This document shows positions 54,306-62,578 of a DNA stretch of 64,000 nucleotides, in pieces; position 1 is the stretch's first letter; each line of letters begins with the position of its first letter. Location: assembly GCF_018141105.1 (NCBI RefSeq), contig NZ_CP054839.1, forward strand, positions 2,294,001 to 2,358,000, given 5' to 3'. The position numbers and the translations under genes are program-made. The notes under the pieces were generated by a model. The model was not told the origin of the DNA, searched no databases, and saw nothing but the letters and a program-made list of their open reading frames with translations. This DNA comes from Saccharopolyspora erythraea. GTDB lineage: Bacteria > Actinomycetota > Actinomycetes > Mycobacteriales > Pseudonocardiaceae.

Positions 54306-55508
54306 TTGCGCATCCTGTTGTTCACCGGAAAGGGCGGCGTGGGCAAGACCACGCTGGCCGCCGCGACCGCGGCGCGGCTCGCCGCGCGCGGTGAGCGGGT
54401 GCTGGCCGTGTCCACCGACCCGGCGCACTCGCTGGCCGATGCGCTGGGCGTGCCGCTGGGTCCGGAACCCCGCGAGATCCCGCTGGGCATGCACGCCGCC
54501 GAGGTGCAGACCCGCGGCCTGGTCGACAAGAACTGGGCCGAGCTGCGGGAGCACCTGCGCACCATGCTGCTGGCGGCAGGCGTCGCCGAGCTGGAGGCCG
54601 AGGAGCTGACGCTGCTTCCCGGCGTGGAGGACCTCCTCGCGCTCGCCGAGGTGCACCGGCTCGCCGCCAGCGGGCTCTGGGACGCCGTCATCGTCGACTG
54701 TGGACCGACCGCCGAGACGCTGCGGCTGCTCGCGCTTCCGGAGTCGCTGTCCGGCTACCTGGAGCGGCTGTTCCCCGCGCACCGCAGGGTCGTGCGCGGC
54801 ATGCTGGCCGGCATGGCCGGCAGCGAGAACGTCCAGCGCTGGGACGCCGCCGCCGAAGCGCTGAGCAGACTGGCCGAACGCCTCACCGCGCTTCGGGAGA
54901 TGCTGGCCGACCCCGGCACGGGCGTGCGCCTGGTGCTGACGCCGGAGAGCGTGGTGGCCGCCGAGACCCGCCGGACGCTGACCGCGCTGGCGTTGCAGCA
55001 GGTCCGCGTGGACGGGCTGGTCGCCAACCGCCTGGTGCCGAACCCCGGCGCGGCGCGCGGCGAGGCCGCGCAGTGGATGCGGACCCGCAGGCGCGAGCAG
55101 GAAGCCGTGCTCGACTCGGTGCGCGCGGCCACCGACGTGCCTCTGCGCACCGTCGAGCACCGCGCGGCCGAGCCGGTCGGTGTCGAGGCTCTGCGGGAGC
55201 TCGCCGACGAGCTCTACGGCGACGGCGACCCGCTGGCGGCCGGCGAGGACATCCCGGCGATGCGGGTCACCGGCGGCGGGCGCGCGCTGGACTCCGAGTA
55301 CTCGCTGCGGATCGCGTTGCCGCTGCACGAGGACGCCGATGTCGACCTCGCGCGCATCGCCGACGAGCTCGCGGTGACCGTCGACGGCAGGCGCAGGCTG
55401 ATCGCGCTGCCCGCCGTCCTGCGCCGCTGCGTGGTCACCTCCGCGGTCGCCGGGGACGACGGGCTGACGATCGGCTTCCGGCCCGATCCGGACCAGTGGA
55501 TGCGGTGA
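54306..55508 (+). CDS. ArsA/GET3-like ATPase
   Basis: A 400-residue SIMIBI-class ATPase. The deviant P-loop is GKGGVGKTT (residues 8-16), with switch I STDPAHSLADALG and a Walker B-like VIVDCGPTAET. There are no ArsA metal-binding cysteines, and the protein is one ATPase unit long, so it probably acts as a homodimer. It corresponds to Rv2184c. The C-terminal quarter (YSLRIALPLHEDADVDLARI) resembles the alpha-crystallin-like domain of bacterial GET3-type ATPases. The start is TTG at 54306. An arsenite role is unlikely in this context; client handling is inferred. Confidence 0.9.
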   Translation: MRILLFTGKGGVGKTTLAAATAARLAARGERVLAVSTDPAHSLADALGVPLGPEPREIPLGMHAAEVQTRGLVDKNWAELREHLRTMLLAAGVAELEAEELTLLPGVEDLLALAEVHRLAASGLWDAVIVDCGPTAETLRLLALPESLSGYLERLFPAHRRVVRGMLAGMAGSENVQRWDAAAEALSRLAERLTALREMLADPGTGVRLVLTPESVVAAETRRTLTALALQQVRVDGLVANRLVPNPGAARGEAAQWMRTRRREQEAVLDSVRAATDVPLRTVEHRAAEPVGVEALRELADELYGDGDPLAAGEDIPAMRVTGGGRALDSEYSLRIALPLHEDADVDLARIADELAVTVDGRRRLIALPAVLRRCVVTSAVAGDDGLTIGFRPDPDQWMR

Positions 55509-55915
55509 GCGAGATGGCAGAGGAACCAGGACGCGACCAGGTCGCCGAGGAGCTGCGCCTGCTGCTGGAGGGCCTCGCGGTGCGCGCGGAGGACTACCTG
55601 CGCGGTGTGAGAGAGGGCGGTGTGCCCTGCGAGGGCAGCTGCGGCTGGTGCCCGGTGTGCGCGGTGGTCGCCATCGCCCGCGGGGAACGACCGGAGCTGA
55701 CCGCGAAGCTGGCGGACCTGGTGCACGTGCTGCGCGAGGCGCTGGCCGAGCGGACCGGCCACCCGCCGCCGGAACCCGCACCGCAGGCCGCGACCGGCAC
55801 CGCGCCGGAGCCCGGCGACGACGATCCGGACGCGGCCCCGAAGGTGCAGCGGATCGACGTGCGGCGTGTCGGAGGGCGCGTGTTCAGCGAGAACGGGGCC
55901 GGATCAGGTTGCTGA
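55505..55915 (+). CDS. Small four-cysteine protein coupled to the ArsA-like ATPase
   Basis: A 136-residue protein. The Cys cluster C42-x3-C46-x2-C49-x2-C52 (PCEGSCGWCPVC) could bind zinc or an Fe-S cluster. An N-terminal helix (DQVAEELRLLLEGLAVRAED) precedes it and a low-complexity Pro/Glu-rich tail (90-115) follows. GTG 55505 overlaps the ATPase stop (GTGA); an ATG at 55514 is an alternative. It corresponds to Rv2183c by position. It overlaps the ROK gene by seven bases. Function unknown. Confidence 0.82.
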   Translation: MSEMAEEPGRDQVAEELRLLLEGLAVRAEDYLRGVREGGVPCEGSCGWCPVCAVVAIARGERPELTAKLADLVHVLREALAERTGHPPPEPAPQAATGTAPEPGDDDPDAAPKVQRIDVRRVGGRVFSENGAGSGC

Positions 55916-56862
55916 CCGTTGGCGTTGACGTCGGTGGTACGAGCGTCCGGGCCAGCGTGGTCGACCCGCGGGGCGCGGTGCTCGACACGCTGCGCGTGCC
56001 GACCCCGGACACCGGCGAGGAACTGGACTCGGCGATCGCGGACGTCGTCCGCGGTCTGGCGCTGCGGCACCCGGTCGCGGCCGTGGGCCTGGCGGTGGCG
56101 GGCTTCGTGAGCGAGGACCGCCGTGTCGTGCGCTTCGCCCCGCACCTGGCCTGGCGCCACGTCGCCGTGGCGGACCGGATCGCCGCGCGGGTCGAGCTGC
56201 CGGTGGTGCTGGAACACGACGCCAACGCCGCGGCCATCGCCGAGCAGCGCTTCGGCGCGGCGACCGGGGCGCGGGTCGCCGCGCTGGTCGCGCTCGGCAC
56301 CGGCATCGGAGGGGCGCTGGTGCTCGACGGCGAGGTCTTCCGCGGTGCCTACGGCGTGGCGCCGGAGCTGGGCCACCTGCGGCTGGTCCCCGACGGGCGG
56401 CCGTGCCCGTGCGGCAAGCGCGGCTGCTGGGAGCGCTACTGCAGCGGCACCGCGCTGGTGAGCACGGTGCGGGAGCTGCAGGAACGGGGCGACGGCACGG
56501 CCGGTCCGCTGTTGAGCGAGAGCACCCCGCTGACGGGGGTCCGGGTCGCGCGCGCGGCCGAGGAGGGCGACCCGCTCGCGCGGCGCGCGATGCGGGAGCT
56601 GGCGCGGTGGCTCGGCGAGGGCCTGGCACTGGTCGCCGACGTCTACGACCCGGAGGTCGTGGTCATCGCGGGCGGGGTGTCCGGGTCGGCGCACCTGTTC
56701 CTGGGCGAGGCGCGCAAGCACTACGCGAAGGCGCTCACCGGCGCGGGGCACCGCCCGCTGGCGCGGATCGCGGTGGCCAAGCGCGGCGACGACGCGGGCA
56801 TGGTCGGCGCGGCGACCCTGGCCCGCGAGCACGTCGTCGCCCACCAGGTCACCGGCCGCTGA
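55909..56862 (+). CDS. ROK-family sugar kinase (glucokinase-like)
   Basis: A 317-residue cytosolic kinase. The phosphate loop is DVGGTSVRA (residues 7-15) and the catalytic Asp is in LEHDANAAAIAE. The ROK zinc site is H156 (ELGHLRL), with C166, C168 and C173 (CPCGKRGCWE). The second ATP motif is VIAGGVSGSA. No DNA-binding domain is attached, so it is a kinase, not an NagC-type repressor. TTG 55909 gives LLTVGVDVGG and overlaps the upstream stop. Glucose is the likely substrate, inferred from family. Repeat R4 follows. Confidence 0.9.
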   Translation: MLTVGVDVGGTSVRASVVDPRGAVLDTLRVPTPDTGEELDSAIADVVRGLALRHPVAAVGLAVAGFVSEDRRVVRFAPHLAWRHVAVADRIAARVELPVVLEHDANAAAIAEQRFGAATGARVAALVALGTGIGGALVLDGEVFRGAYGVAPELGHLRLVPDGRPCPCGKRGCWERYCSGTALVSTVRELQERGDGTAGPLLSESTPLTGVRVARAAEEGDPLARRAMRELARWLGEGLALVADVYDPEVVVIAGGVSGSAHLFLGEARKHYAKALTGAGHRPLARIAVAKRGDDAGMVGAATLAREHVVAHQVTGR

Positions 56863-56876
56863 CCGGGCTCCTCTCT

Positions 56877-56941
56877 TTGAACTCACCTTGCGTGGCGGTG
56901 CGGATTGCGGGGGTGGGCCAAGCGGTTACGCCGCTTCGAAG
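56877..56941 (+). repeat. Interspersed palindromic element, short copy R4
   Basis: Keeps both ends of the element: TTGAACTCACCTTGCGTGGC and the small hairpin AAGCGG-TTACG-CCGCTT, then TCGAAGG. The whole long hairpin and one direct repeat are missing. It lies between the ROK gene and a convergent membrane-protein gene. Confidence 0.88.
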
Positions 56942-56956
56942 GTCGAGAACAGGCGC

Positions 56957-57436
56957 TCAGAGGCGGGCGCCGTCGTCGCCGGAACTCGGCGGGCCCTGCC
57001 GCATCCGCAGCAGCAGCCAGATGATGCCCGCGCTGACCGCGATCAGGCCGATGGGCAGCGCCGAGGAGCTGCCGATGCCCGCCAGCGCCGGCACCAGCAG
57101 CAGGAGCAGGCCGATGGCGATCACGACGATGCCGCCGAGCGTGGACGGCCGGGGAGTGGGCAGCGGCGGGGGCTCCGGCGGTTCGTAATGCCCCTCGTCC
57201 TCGGGCTCGGCGGACGGTGTCCAGTCCCGCGGGCCCTGCGCGCTGTCGTCGGAGGTGTCGTCCGGGGCGGATGCGGGTTCGTCGCGGGTCGCCTTCTCGG
57301 CGGCCGGGCCGTCGTCCTCTTCGTCGGAGTCCGGCCATTTGCCGACCCCGCCCTCGCGCTCCAGGCCCGCGACGATCTCCGCGAAGGCGGCGTCGATGTC
57401 GTCGGGTCCATCGGACCTGTCGTGCCGGGTGTTCAT
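56957..57436 (-). CDS. Acidic two-helix membrane protein, function unknown
   Basis: A 159-residue protein. Residues 1-90 are hydrophilic and acidic (PDSDEEDDGPAAEKATRDEP); a Pro-rich stretch (PPEPPPLPTPRP) precedes two hydrophobic segments at about 103-121 and 127-144. The fold is not recognised. AGGTAGCTGC precedes the ATG at 57436. Its start overlaps the stop of the small ORF upstream by four bases (ATGA). Transcribed towards the ROK gene, with R4 between. Confidence 0.8.
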   Translation of the reverse strand: MNTRHDRSDGPDDIDAAFAEIVAGLEREGGVGKWPDSDEEDDGPAAEKATRDEPASAPDDTSDDSAQGPRDWTPSAEPEDEGHYEPPEPPPLPTPRPSTLGGIVVIAIGLLLLLVPALAGIGSSSALPIGLIAVSAGIIWLLLRMRQGPPSSGDDGARL

Positions 57437-57723
57437 GCAGCTACCTCGGAGCGCTCGCGATGGATCCGGTGGACGAACCCGACGCTACCGGGCGACACCG
57501 TCCGCGCGTCGTGATCGGACGCCGTCACGTGCGAGGACACGTGCTCGCCGACCGGTTGCCGGACGGCCGTTTCCGAGAGCGGACGCGGCAGGAGAAAACG
57601 CACACCGCCGGCCTGACGCGACGCCCGCACCTGCCCCGGGGTGCCGCCGACCCCCTGGCAGCGCGGTACTTCGATGTCCCACGAACCGTCGACCAGCGGT
57701 TCGCCCCCGAGAAGTACGGGCAC
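57433..57723 (-). CDS. Small hypothetical protein, uncertain
   Basis: A 96-residue frame (GEPLVDGSWDIEVPRCQG at the start) with third-position GC somewhat lower than its neighbours. In favour: GTG 57723 has GGGAGG five bases upstream, and its stop overlaps the next gene's start by four bases. Against: no known family, and a Ser/His/Arg-rich second half. It could be real and coupled to the membrane protein, or chance. Confidence 0.4.
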   Translation of the reverse strand: MPVLLGGEPLVDGSWDIEVPRCQGVGGTPGQVRASRQAGGVRFLLPRPLSETAVRQPVGEHVSSHVTASDHDARTVSPGSVGFVHRIHRERSEVAA

Positions 57724-57957
57724 CCCAGCCTCCCAACCGCATCCGCAAGCCGTACCGACTCATCGTCGCACGCGACGCGGCGGTGTGGGACGGTCTGCGG
57801 CGGCCCGCATTGTGCGGGGAGTTCCGGCTCCGTAGGCTGAGCGGGGGGACTCGGCCGCCCAGGACCGCCGTGCCCGGATCCGTCAGAGTTGACCGGACCG
57901 CGCGGACGACCGGGCTCGGCCAGGCTGAAGACAACTTCTCAGGGAGGCAGCGGCGCA

Positions 57958-58719
57958 GTGCTGTACTGGGTGATGAAGCACATCTTGCTCGGCCCTCTGA
58001 TGAAGCTGTTCTGCCGACCGGTGATCGAGGGCGTGCAGAACGTGCCGCCGACCGGCGGGGCGATCCTGGTGAGCAACCACCTCGCCGTCGCCGACTCGTT
58101 CTACATGCCGCTGATGATGCCGCGCCGGGTCACGTTCCTGGCCAAGCGCGAGTACTTCACCGGCAAGGGCGTCAAGGGCAAGCTCAAGAAGTACTTCTTC
58201 TCCGGCGTCGGCCAGGTCCCGATCGACCGCTCCAGCGGCGCCGCGGCGCAGGCCGCGCTGGACACCGGTGTCCGGCTGCTCGGCGAGGGAAAGCTGCTCG
58301 GCGTCTACCCCGAGGGCACCCGCTCGCCCGACGGCCGCCTCTACAAGGGCAAGACCGGCGTGGCGCGGATGGCGCTGGAGGCCGCCGTCCCGGTGATCCC
58401 GATCGCCATGTTCGGCACCGACAAGGTCAACCCCATCGGGTCGAAGATGTGGCGCCCGTACAAGGTCCGGATCGTGGTGGGCGAACCGCTGGACTTCTCC
58501 CGCTACGAGGGTCTGGCCGGCGACCGGTTCGTCGAGCGCTCGATCACCGACGAGATCATGTACGCGCTGATGGAGCTCTCCGGCCAGGAGTACGTCGACA
58601 TCTACGCCGCCAAGGCCAAGGACGACCTGGCAGCCCAGGGCAAGCACGTCGCGGGCTGGAAGTCCACGACCGCTCCCGCCCGCGAGCGCGACCGGGTGCC
58701 CGAGAGCAAGGCGGGCTGA
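57958..58719 (+). CDS. 1-Acylglycerol-3-phosphate O-acyltransferase (PlsC family)
   Basis: A 253-residue membrane-associated acyltransferase. The catalytic motif is N40-H41-x4-D46 (NHLAVAD) and the acceptor motif P118-E119-G120-T121 (YPEGTRS). VPVIPIAMFGTDKV is the third block. It corresponds to Rv2182c and acts in phospholipid synthesis; the acceptor lipid is inferred. The start is GTG 57958 with AGGGAGG ten bases upstream. It follows the minus-strand pair divergently. Confidence 0.92.
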   Translation: MLYWVMKHILLGPLMKLFCRPVIEGVQNVPPTGGAILVSNHLAVADSFYMPLMMPRRVTFLAKREYFTGKGVKGKLKKYFFSGVGQVPIDRSSGAAAQAALDTGVRLLGEGKLLGVYPEGTRSPDGRLYKGKTGVARMALEAAVPVIPIAMFGTDKVNPIGSKMWRPYKVRIVVGEPLDFSRYEGLAGDRFVERSITDEIMYALMELSGQEYVDIYAAKAKDDLAAQGKHVAGWKSTTAPARERDRVPESKAG

Positions 58720-58750
58720 CGGGGGTCGGCGCCCGCGCACCGGCGGAGCC

Positions 58751-58756
58751 TAGGCT
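58751..58756 (+). promoter_or_regulatory. Leaderless-type -10 box for the exoribonuclease gene
   Basis: TAGGCT lies six bases before the GTG at 58763. Confidence 0.55.
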
Positions 58757-58762
58757 TTGCCG

Positions 58763-59263
58763 GTGAGGTTTTTCTACGACTGCGAGTTCATCGAGGACGG
58801 GCACACCATCGAGCTGGTGTCGATCGGGATGGTGGAGGAGTCCGGCCGCGAGTTCTACGCGGTTTCCACGGAGTTCGACCCGAGCCGCGCGGGGCAGTGG
58901 GTGCGCCAGAACGTGCTCCCGCAGCTCCCGCCCGCCACCGACCCGGCCTGGCGGTCGCGGGCGCGGATCCGCGAGGACCTGTACTCCTTCCTCACCGCCC
59001 GCGGCGCCAACATCGAGCTGTGGGCCTGGTACGCCGCCTACGACCACGTCGCGCTGGCCCAGCTGTGGGGGCCGATGCCCGCGCTGCCGTCCCGGATCCC
59101 GAAGTTCACCCGCGACCTGCGGCAGCGCTGGGAGGACGTGGGCAAGCCCAAGCTGCCCGCCGCACCGGAGAACGCCCACGACGCGCTGGCCGACGCCAGG
59201 CACAACCTCGAGCGCTGGAAGGTGATCGAGGAGGTGCAGCGCCGCCGCGGATACCCGCTGTGA
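58763..59263 (+). CDS. DEDDh 3'-5' exoribonuclease (Rv2179c-like)
   Basis: A 166-residue single-domain RNase. D6 and E8 are in RFFYDCEFIEDG; AWYAAYDHVALAQLWG and AHDALADARHNLERW provide the other acidic residues and the catalytic His. The family start is reached with GTG 58763; a TTG two codons earlier (58757) is weaker because it lies within the promoter spacing. It degrades short RNA or poly(A)-like ends in homologues. It corresponds to Rv2179c from memory and precedes pfkA by about 105 bases. Confidence 0.92.
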   Translation: MRFFYDCEFIEDGHTIELVSIGMVEESGREFYAVSTEFDPSRAGQWVRQNVLPQLPPATDPAWRSRARIREDLYSFLTARGANIELWAWYAAYDHVALAQLWGPMPALPSRIPKFTRDLRQRWEDVGKPKLPAAPENAHDALADARHNLERWKVIEEVQRRRGYPL

Positions 59264-59368
59264 GCGCACCCCTACTTGCTGCACCGATCCAGTTCGTGAA
59301 ACGCTCGCCCCGGCGGGGAGACGTAAATCACCCGAGCGAGCGGGTTCGAACGAGGAGGCGGCGAGGAG

Positions 59369-60406
59369 ATGCCGACTGGAATGCGTGTCGGAGTTCTGAC
59401 CGGCGGAGGTGACTGCCCTGGGCTCAACGCCGTCCTGCGCGCGGTGACCCGCAAGGGGATCTCGGTCTACGAGCACGAGATCCTCGGGTTCCGCAGCGGA
59501 TGGCTGGGGCCGGTCGAAGGGCTGACGATGCCGCTGGGGCTGGACCGGGTCGAGGAGATCCTGAACCGGGGAGGCACCATCCTCGGTTCGTCCCGCACCA
59601 ACCCCTACAAGATCGACGACGGCATCGCCCGGATCAAGGCCACCATGCGGGAGCACGGGGTCGACGCGCTCGTCGCCATCGGCGGCGAGGACACCCTCGG
59701 CGTCGCCGACCGGCTCACCCACGACGGGGTGCCGGTGGTCGGGGTGCCCAAGACCATCGACAACGACCTCGGCGCCACCGACTACACCTTCGGGTTCGAC
59801 ACCGCCGTGCACATCGCCACCGAGGCGATCGACCGGCTGCGCACGACCGCAGAGTCCCACCACCGCGCCCTGGTGGTGGAGGTGATGGGACGGCACGCGG
59901 GCTGGATCGCGCTGCACTCGGGCCTGGCCGGTGGCGCGAACGTGATCCTCGGACCGGAGAAGCGGTTCAGCGTCGAGCGGGTGTGCGAGTGGGTCGAGCG
60001 CCGGTTCGAGCGGCAGTACGCGCCGATCATCGTCGTCGCCGAGGGCGCCGTCCCGGAGGGCGGCGGCGAAGTGCTGCTGACCGGTGAGAAGGACGCGTTC
60101 GGGCACGTGCGGCTGGGCGGCGTCGGCACCTGGCTCGCGGAGGAGATCGCGCAGCGCACCGGCAAGGAGTCCAGGGCCGTGGTCCTCGGGCACACGCAGC
60201 GCGGTGGCACCCCGACGGCCTACGACCGGGTGCTGGCGACCCGCTTCGGCCTGCACGCGATCGACGCGGTCAGCGACGGCGACTACGGCAGGATGGTCGC
60301 GCTGCGCGGCACCGACATCGTCCGCGTGCCGCTGAGCGAGGCCACCGCGGAGCTCAAGACCGTGCCGCTGGAGCGCTACACCGAGGCCGAGGTCCTGTTC
60401 GGATGA
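59369..60406 (+). CDS. pfkA: 6-Phosphofructokinase
   Basis: Phosphorylates fructose 6-phosphate in glycolysis, or in reverse with PPi. The 345-residue protein has the nucleotide loop TGGGDCPGLN, GGEDTLGVA and the catalytic PKTIDND (D131, D133). VEVMGRHAGW binds the sugar phosphate. Glu rather than Gly-Thr in GGEDT marks the mixed ATP/PPi group of actinobacterial enzymes, so the donor is not certain. ATG 59369 has GAGGAGG upstream; an ATG at 59381 is also possible. Confidence 0.93.
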   Translation: MPTGMRVGVLTGGGDCPGLNAVLRAVTRKGISVYEHEILGFRSGWLGPVEGLTMPLGLDRVEEILNRGGTILGSSRTNPYKIDDGIARIKATMREHGVDALVAIGGEDTLGVADRLTHDGVPVVGVPKTIDNDLGATDYTFGFDTAVHIATEAIDRLRTTAESHHRALVVEVMGRHAGWIALHSGLAGGANVILGPEKRFSVERVCEWVERRFERQYAPIIVVAEGAVPEGGGEVLLTGEKDAFGHVRLGGVGTWLAEEIAQRTGKESRAVVLGHTQRGGTPTAYDRVLATRFGLHAIDAVSDGDYGRMVALRGTDIVRVPLSEATAELKTVPLERYTEAEVLFG

Positions 60407-60414
60407 TCCGCCCC

Positions 60415-60446
60415 GGGCGGCGGTGCGCCGGACCGCGCCGCCGCCC
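60415..60446 (+). terminator. Terminator of pfkA
   Basis: A 13-base stem with one G-T pair: 60415-60427 (GGGCGGCGGTGCG) and 60434-60446, beginning nine bases after the stop. Confidence 0.75.
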
Positions 60447-60477
60447 GCGATCACGGCTGCGCCGGTGATCCACCGGC

Positions 60478-60483
60478 TATAGT
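60478..60483 (+). promoter_or_regulatory. Candidate -10 box for the second two-component system
   Basis: TATAGT lies about 50 bases before the kinase GTG at 60535 and would give a short leader with a ribosome site. It is the best TATAAT-like match in the gap. Confidence 0.45.
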
Positions 60484-60534
60484 CGGAGCCGGACATCCCC
60501 CACAGGGGTGGTCCGATGGGGGACGGAGTCAGCG

Positions 60535-61779
60535 GTGGCCAGGACCAAGCGCGATCGCCGGTCCGGCACCGGGAACCGCTGGCGGCTGAACCGGCTCAAG
60601 CCGAGCGCCCAGGCTGCTCTCCTGCTCGCGGTGCCGACCGTCGCGCTGGCCTCCGTCGGCGTCCCGGTGAACGTCACCGTCTACGGCATCCCGCTGCTTG
60701 TCGCGTTCCCGTTGACCGTCCTGCACGTCGCCTCGGTCGGGCTCGCCCTGTTCCGGCCCTGGACGGCGGTGGTCGCGTCGGTGGTCGGCGCGTTCCTGCT
60801 GGCGGTGGCCGGGAGCCAGGACGTGGGTGCCGCGTGGCCGTACCCGGTTACGGCGCTGCTCACCCAGATCCTGCTGGTCTTCGTGCTCGGCCTGCGCGCC
60901 GCCTGGCCTGCCGGCCTGTGCGCCTGGATGGGTGGTGTCGCGGTGGCGGCGGCCGCGGCGTCGCTGGTGCCGCGCGCGCCGGCCGGGGTCACCGCCAACA
61001 TCGCGGTGCTGGCCTCGGTCTCCGGCGGGCTGCTGGTGCTCGGCCTGGTCGTGCAGCAGTGGCAGGCGATCCGAGCCCAGCTGCTGCGGGAGCGCGAGGT
61101 CAGCGCGGAGGAGCACGCGAGGCGGGTGCTGGTCGAGGAGAAGACCCGCATCGCGCGGGAGCTGCACGACGTGATCGCGCACAGCATGTCGATCATCAAC
61201 GTGCAGGCGAGCACCGCGCGGTACCGGTATCCGGAAATGGACTCCGGGCTGGTCGGCGAGTTCGAGTCGATGGCGGCGTCCTCGCGCCAGGCGCTTACCG
61301 AGATGCGCGGCCTGCTCGGCGTCCTGCGCGACGAGGAAGCGGCAGGTGAACTGGCGCCGCAGCCTGGGCTGGCCCGCGTTCCGGAGCTCGTCGAGGGCGC
61401 CCGGCGAGCGGGGATGCGCATCGAGTCGCACGGCGTCGAGGTCCTCGCCGACGAGGCGGTCAGCGACATCGCGGGCGTCGCGGCGTTCCGGATCGTGCAG
61501 GAGGCGCTGAGCAACGCCACCCGGCACGCCCCCGGAGCGCGCACGGAGGTGCGCTTCGGCCGCGTGGACGGCCGGCTGGACATCTCGGTGCGCAACGAAG
61601 CGCCCGCACGCGGTACCGCTGCTCCCGCCGCCGGCGGCGGGCACGGCCTGGTCGGGATGCGGGAGCGGGCGGCGCTGCTCGGTGGCTCGGTGCGCACCGG
61701 GCCGACCGGCGACGGCGGTTTCGAGGTGCACGCCGTCCTCCCGCTGGGAACCGGCGACGACAGCGCGAAGGAGCGGTAG
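60535..61779 (+). CDS. Sensor histidine kinase, NarL/DesK type
   Basis: A 414-residue kinase with six hydrophobic segments in residues 25-172 and no extracellular domain. The phosphoacceptor box is RIARELHDVIAHSM (H211). The ATPase domain has FRIVQEALSNATRHAPGA and GGHGLVGMRERAALLG. GTG 60535 follows GGAGTCAGC. It is followed by its regulator five bases later. The signal may be envelope stress or membrane state; this is inferred only from the membrane-only sensor part. Confidence 0.93.
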   Translation: MARTKRDRRSGTGNRWRLNRLKPSAQAALLLAVPTVALASVGVPVNVTVYGIPLLVAFPLTVLHVASVGLALFRPWTAVVASVVGAFLLAVAGSQDVGAAWPYPVTALLTQILLVFVLGLRAAWPAGLCAWMGGVAVAAAAASLVPRAPAGVTANIAVLASVSGGLLVLGLVVQQWQAIRAQLLREREVSAEEHARRVLVEEKTRIARELHDVIAHSMSIINVQASTARYRYPEMDSGLVGEFESMAASSRQALTEMRGLLGVLRDEEAAGELAPQPGLARVPELVEGARRAGMRIESHGVEVLADEAVSDIAGVAAFRIVQEALSNATRHAPGARTEVRFGRVDGRLDISVRNEAPARGTAAPAAGGGHGLVGMRERAALLGGSVRTGPTGDGGFEVHAVLPLGTGDDSAKER

Positions 61780-61784
61780 CGGCG

Positions 61785-62462
61785 GTGACGATCAAGGTGC
61801 TGGTGGTCGACGACCAGGCCATGGTGCGCGCGGGGTTCGCCGCGCTGCTCGCGGCCCAGCCGGACATGGAGGTCGTGGGGGAGGCCGACGACGGCGAGCG
61901 CGGCGTGGAGCTCTCGCACCGGCACAGCCCGGACGTCGTGCTGATGGACGTGCGCATGCCGGTGCTCAACGGCATCGAGGCGACCCGCAGGCTGCTGGCC
62001 CCGCCCGCGCACGTCACCCACGTCCCGCGCGTGCTGATGCTGACGACCTTCGACATCGACGACTACGTCTACGAGGCGCTGCGAGCGGGCGCCAGCGGCT
62101 TCCTGCTCAAGGACGCGCTCCCCGCGGACCTGATCGCCGGAGTGCGCGTCGTCGCGGGCGGTCAGGCGCTGCTGGCCCCTACCGTCACCCGGCGGCTCAT
62201 CGAGCACTTCTCCCGCACGGCCGCACCGCCGGTCACCAAGCCGCCACGCCTGGACGCGCTCACCGACCGCGAGCGCGAGGTCCTGGTGCACGTCGCCCGG
62301 GGCCTGTCCAACACCGAGATCGCCGACGCCCTGTTCATCGCCGAGCAGACGGTGAAGAGCCACGTCAGCCGCATCCTCGGCAAGCTCGGGGTGCGCGACC
62401 GTGTGCAGGCCGTCGTCGCTGCCTACGAGACCGGACTGGTGTCCTCGGGCGGGTCCTCCTGA
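61785..62462 (+). CDS. NarL/FixJ-family response regulator
   Basis: A 225-residue regulator. The receiver has VVDDQAMVRAGF and phosphoacceptor D55 in VVLMDVRMPV; the C-terminal LuxR-type domain has LTDREREVLVHVARGLSNTEIA and EQTVKSHVSRI. The start is GTG 61785, after the kinase stop. It probably controls its own operon and the nearby acyltransferase, but no binding site is shown. Confidence 0.94.
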   Translation: MTIKVLVVDDQAMVRAGFAALLAAQPDMEVVGEADDGERGVELSHRHSPDVVLMDVRMPVLNGIEATRRLLAPPAHVTHVPRVLMLTTFDIDDYVYEALRAGASGFLLKDALPADLIAGVRVVAGGQALLAPTVTRRLIEHFSRTAAPPVTKPPRLDALTDREREVLVHVARGLSNTEIADALFIAEQTVKSHVSRILGKLGVRDRVQAVVAAYETGLVSSGGSS

Positions 62463-62529
62463 CCGCGCGGGTGGCTCCGCGGGGTTAGCCCGCAGCCCCA
62501 CCCCCTACCCCGGTACTGCCTTGCGAAGC

Positions 62530-62552
62530 GCTCCCGCGACGGACGCGGGAGC
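62530..62552 (+). terminator. Hairpin after the second two-component system
   Basis: GCTCCCGCG (62530-62538) pairs perfectly with CGCGGGAGC (62544-62552) around a five-base loop. No long T-run. Confidence 0.6.
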
Positions 62553-62566
62553 CGCGTTCTCCGCCA

Positions 62567-62572
62567 TACGCT
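62567..62572 (+). promoter_or_regulatory. Leaderless-type -10 box for the acyltransferase
   Basis: TACGCT lies six bases before the GTG at 62579. Confidence 0.55.
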
Positions 62573-62578
62573 TTCGCC

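Noticed and set aside
57485-57934. 149-codon minus-strand frame upstream of the membrane protein pair
   Set aside because: Arg/Ala/Ser-rich shadow with no ribosome site; it crosses the plsC leader and its ribosome site region.
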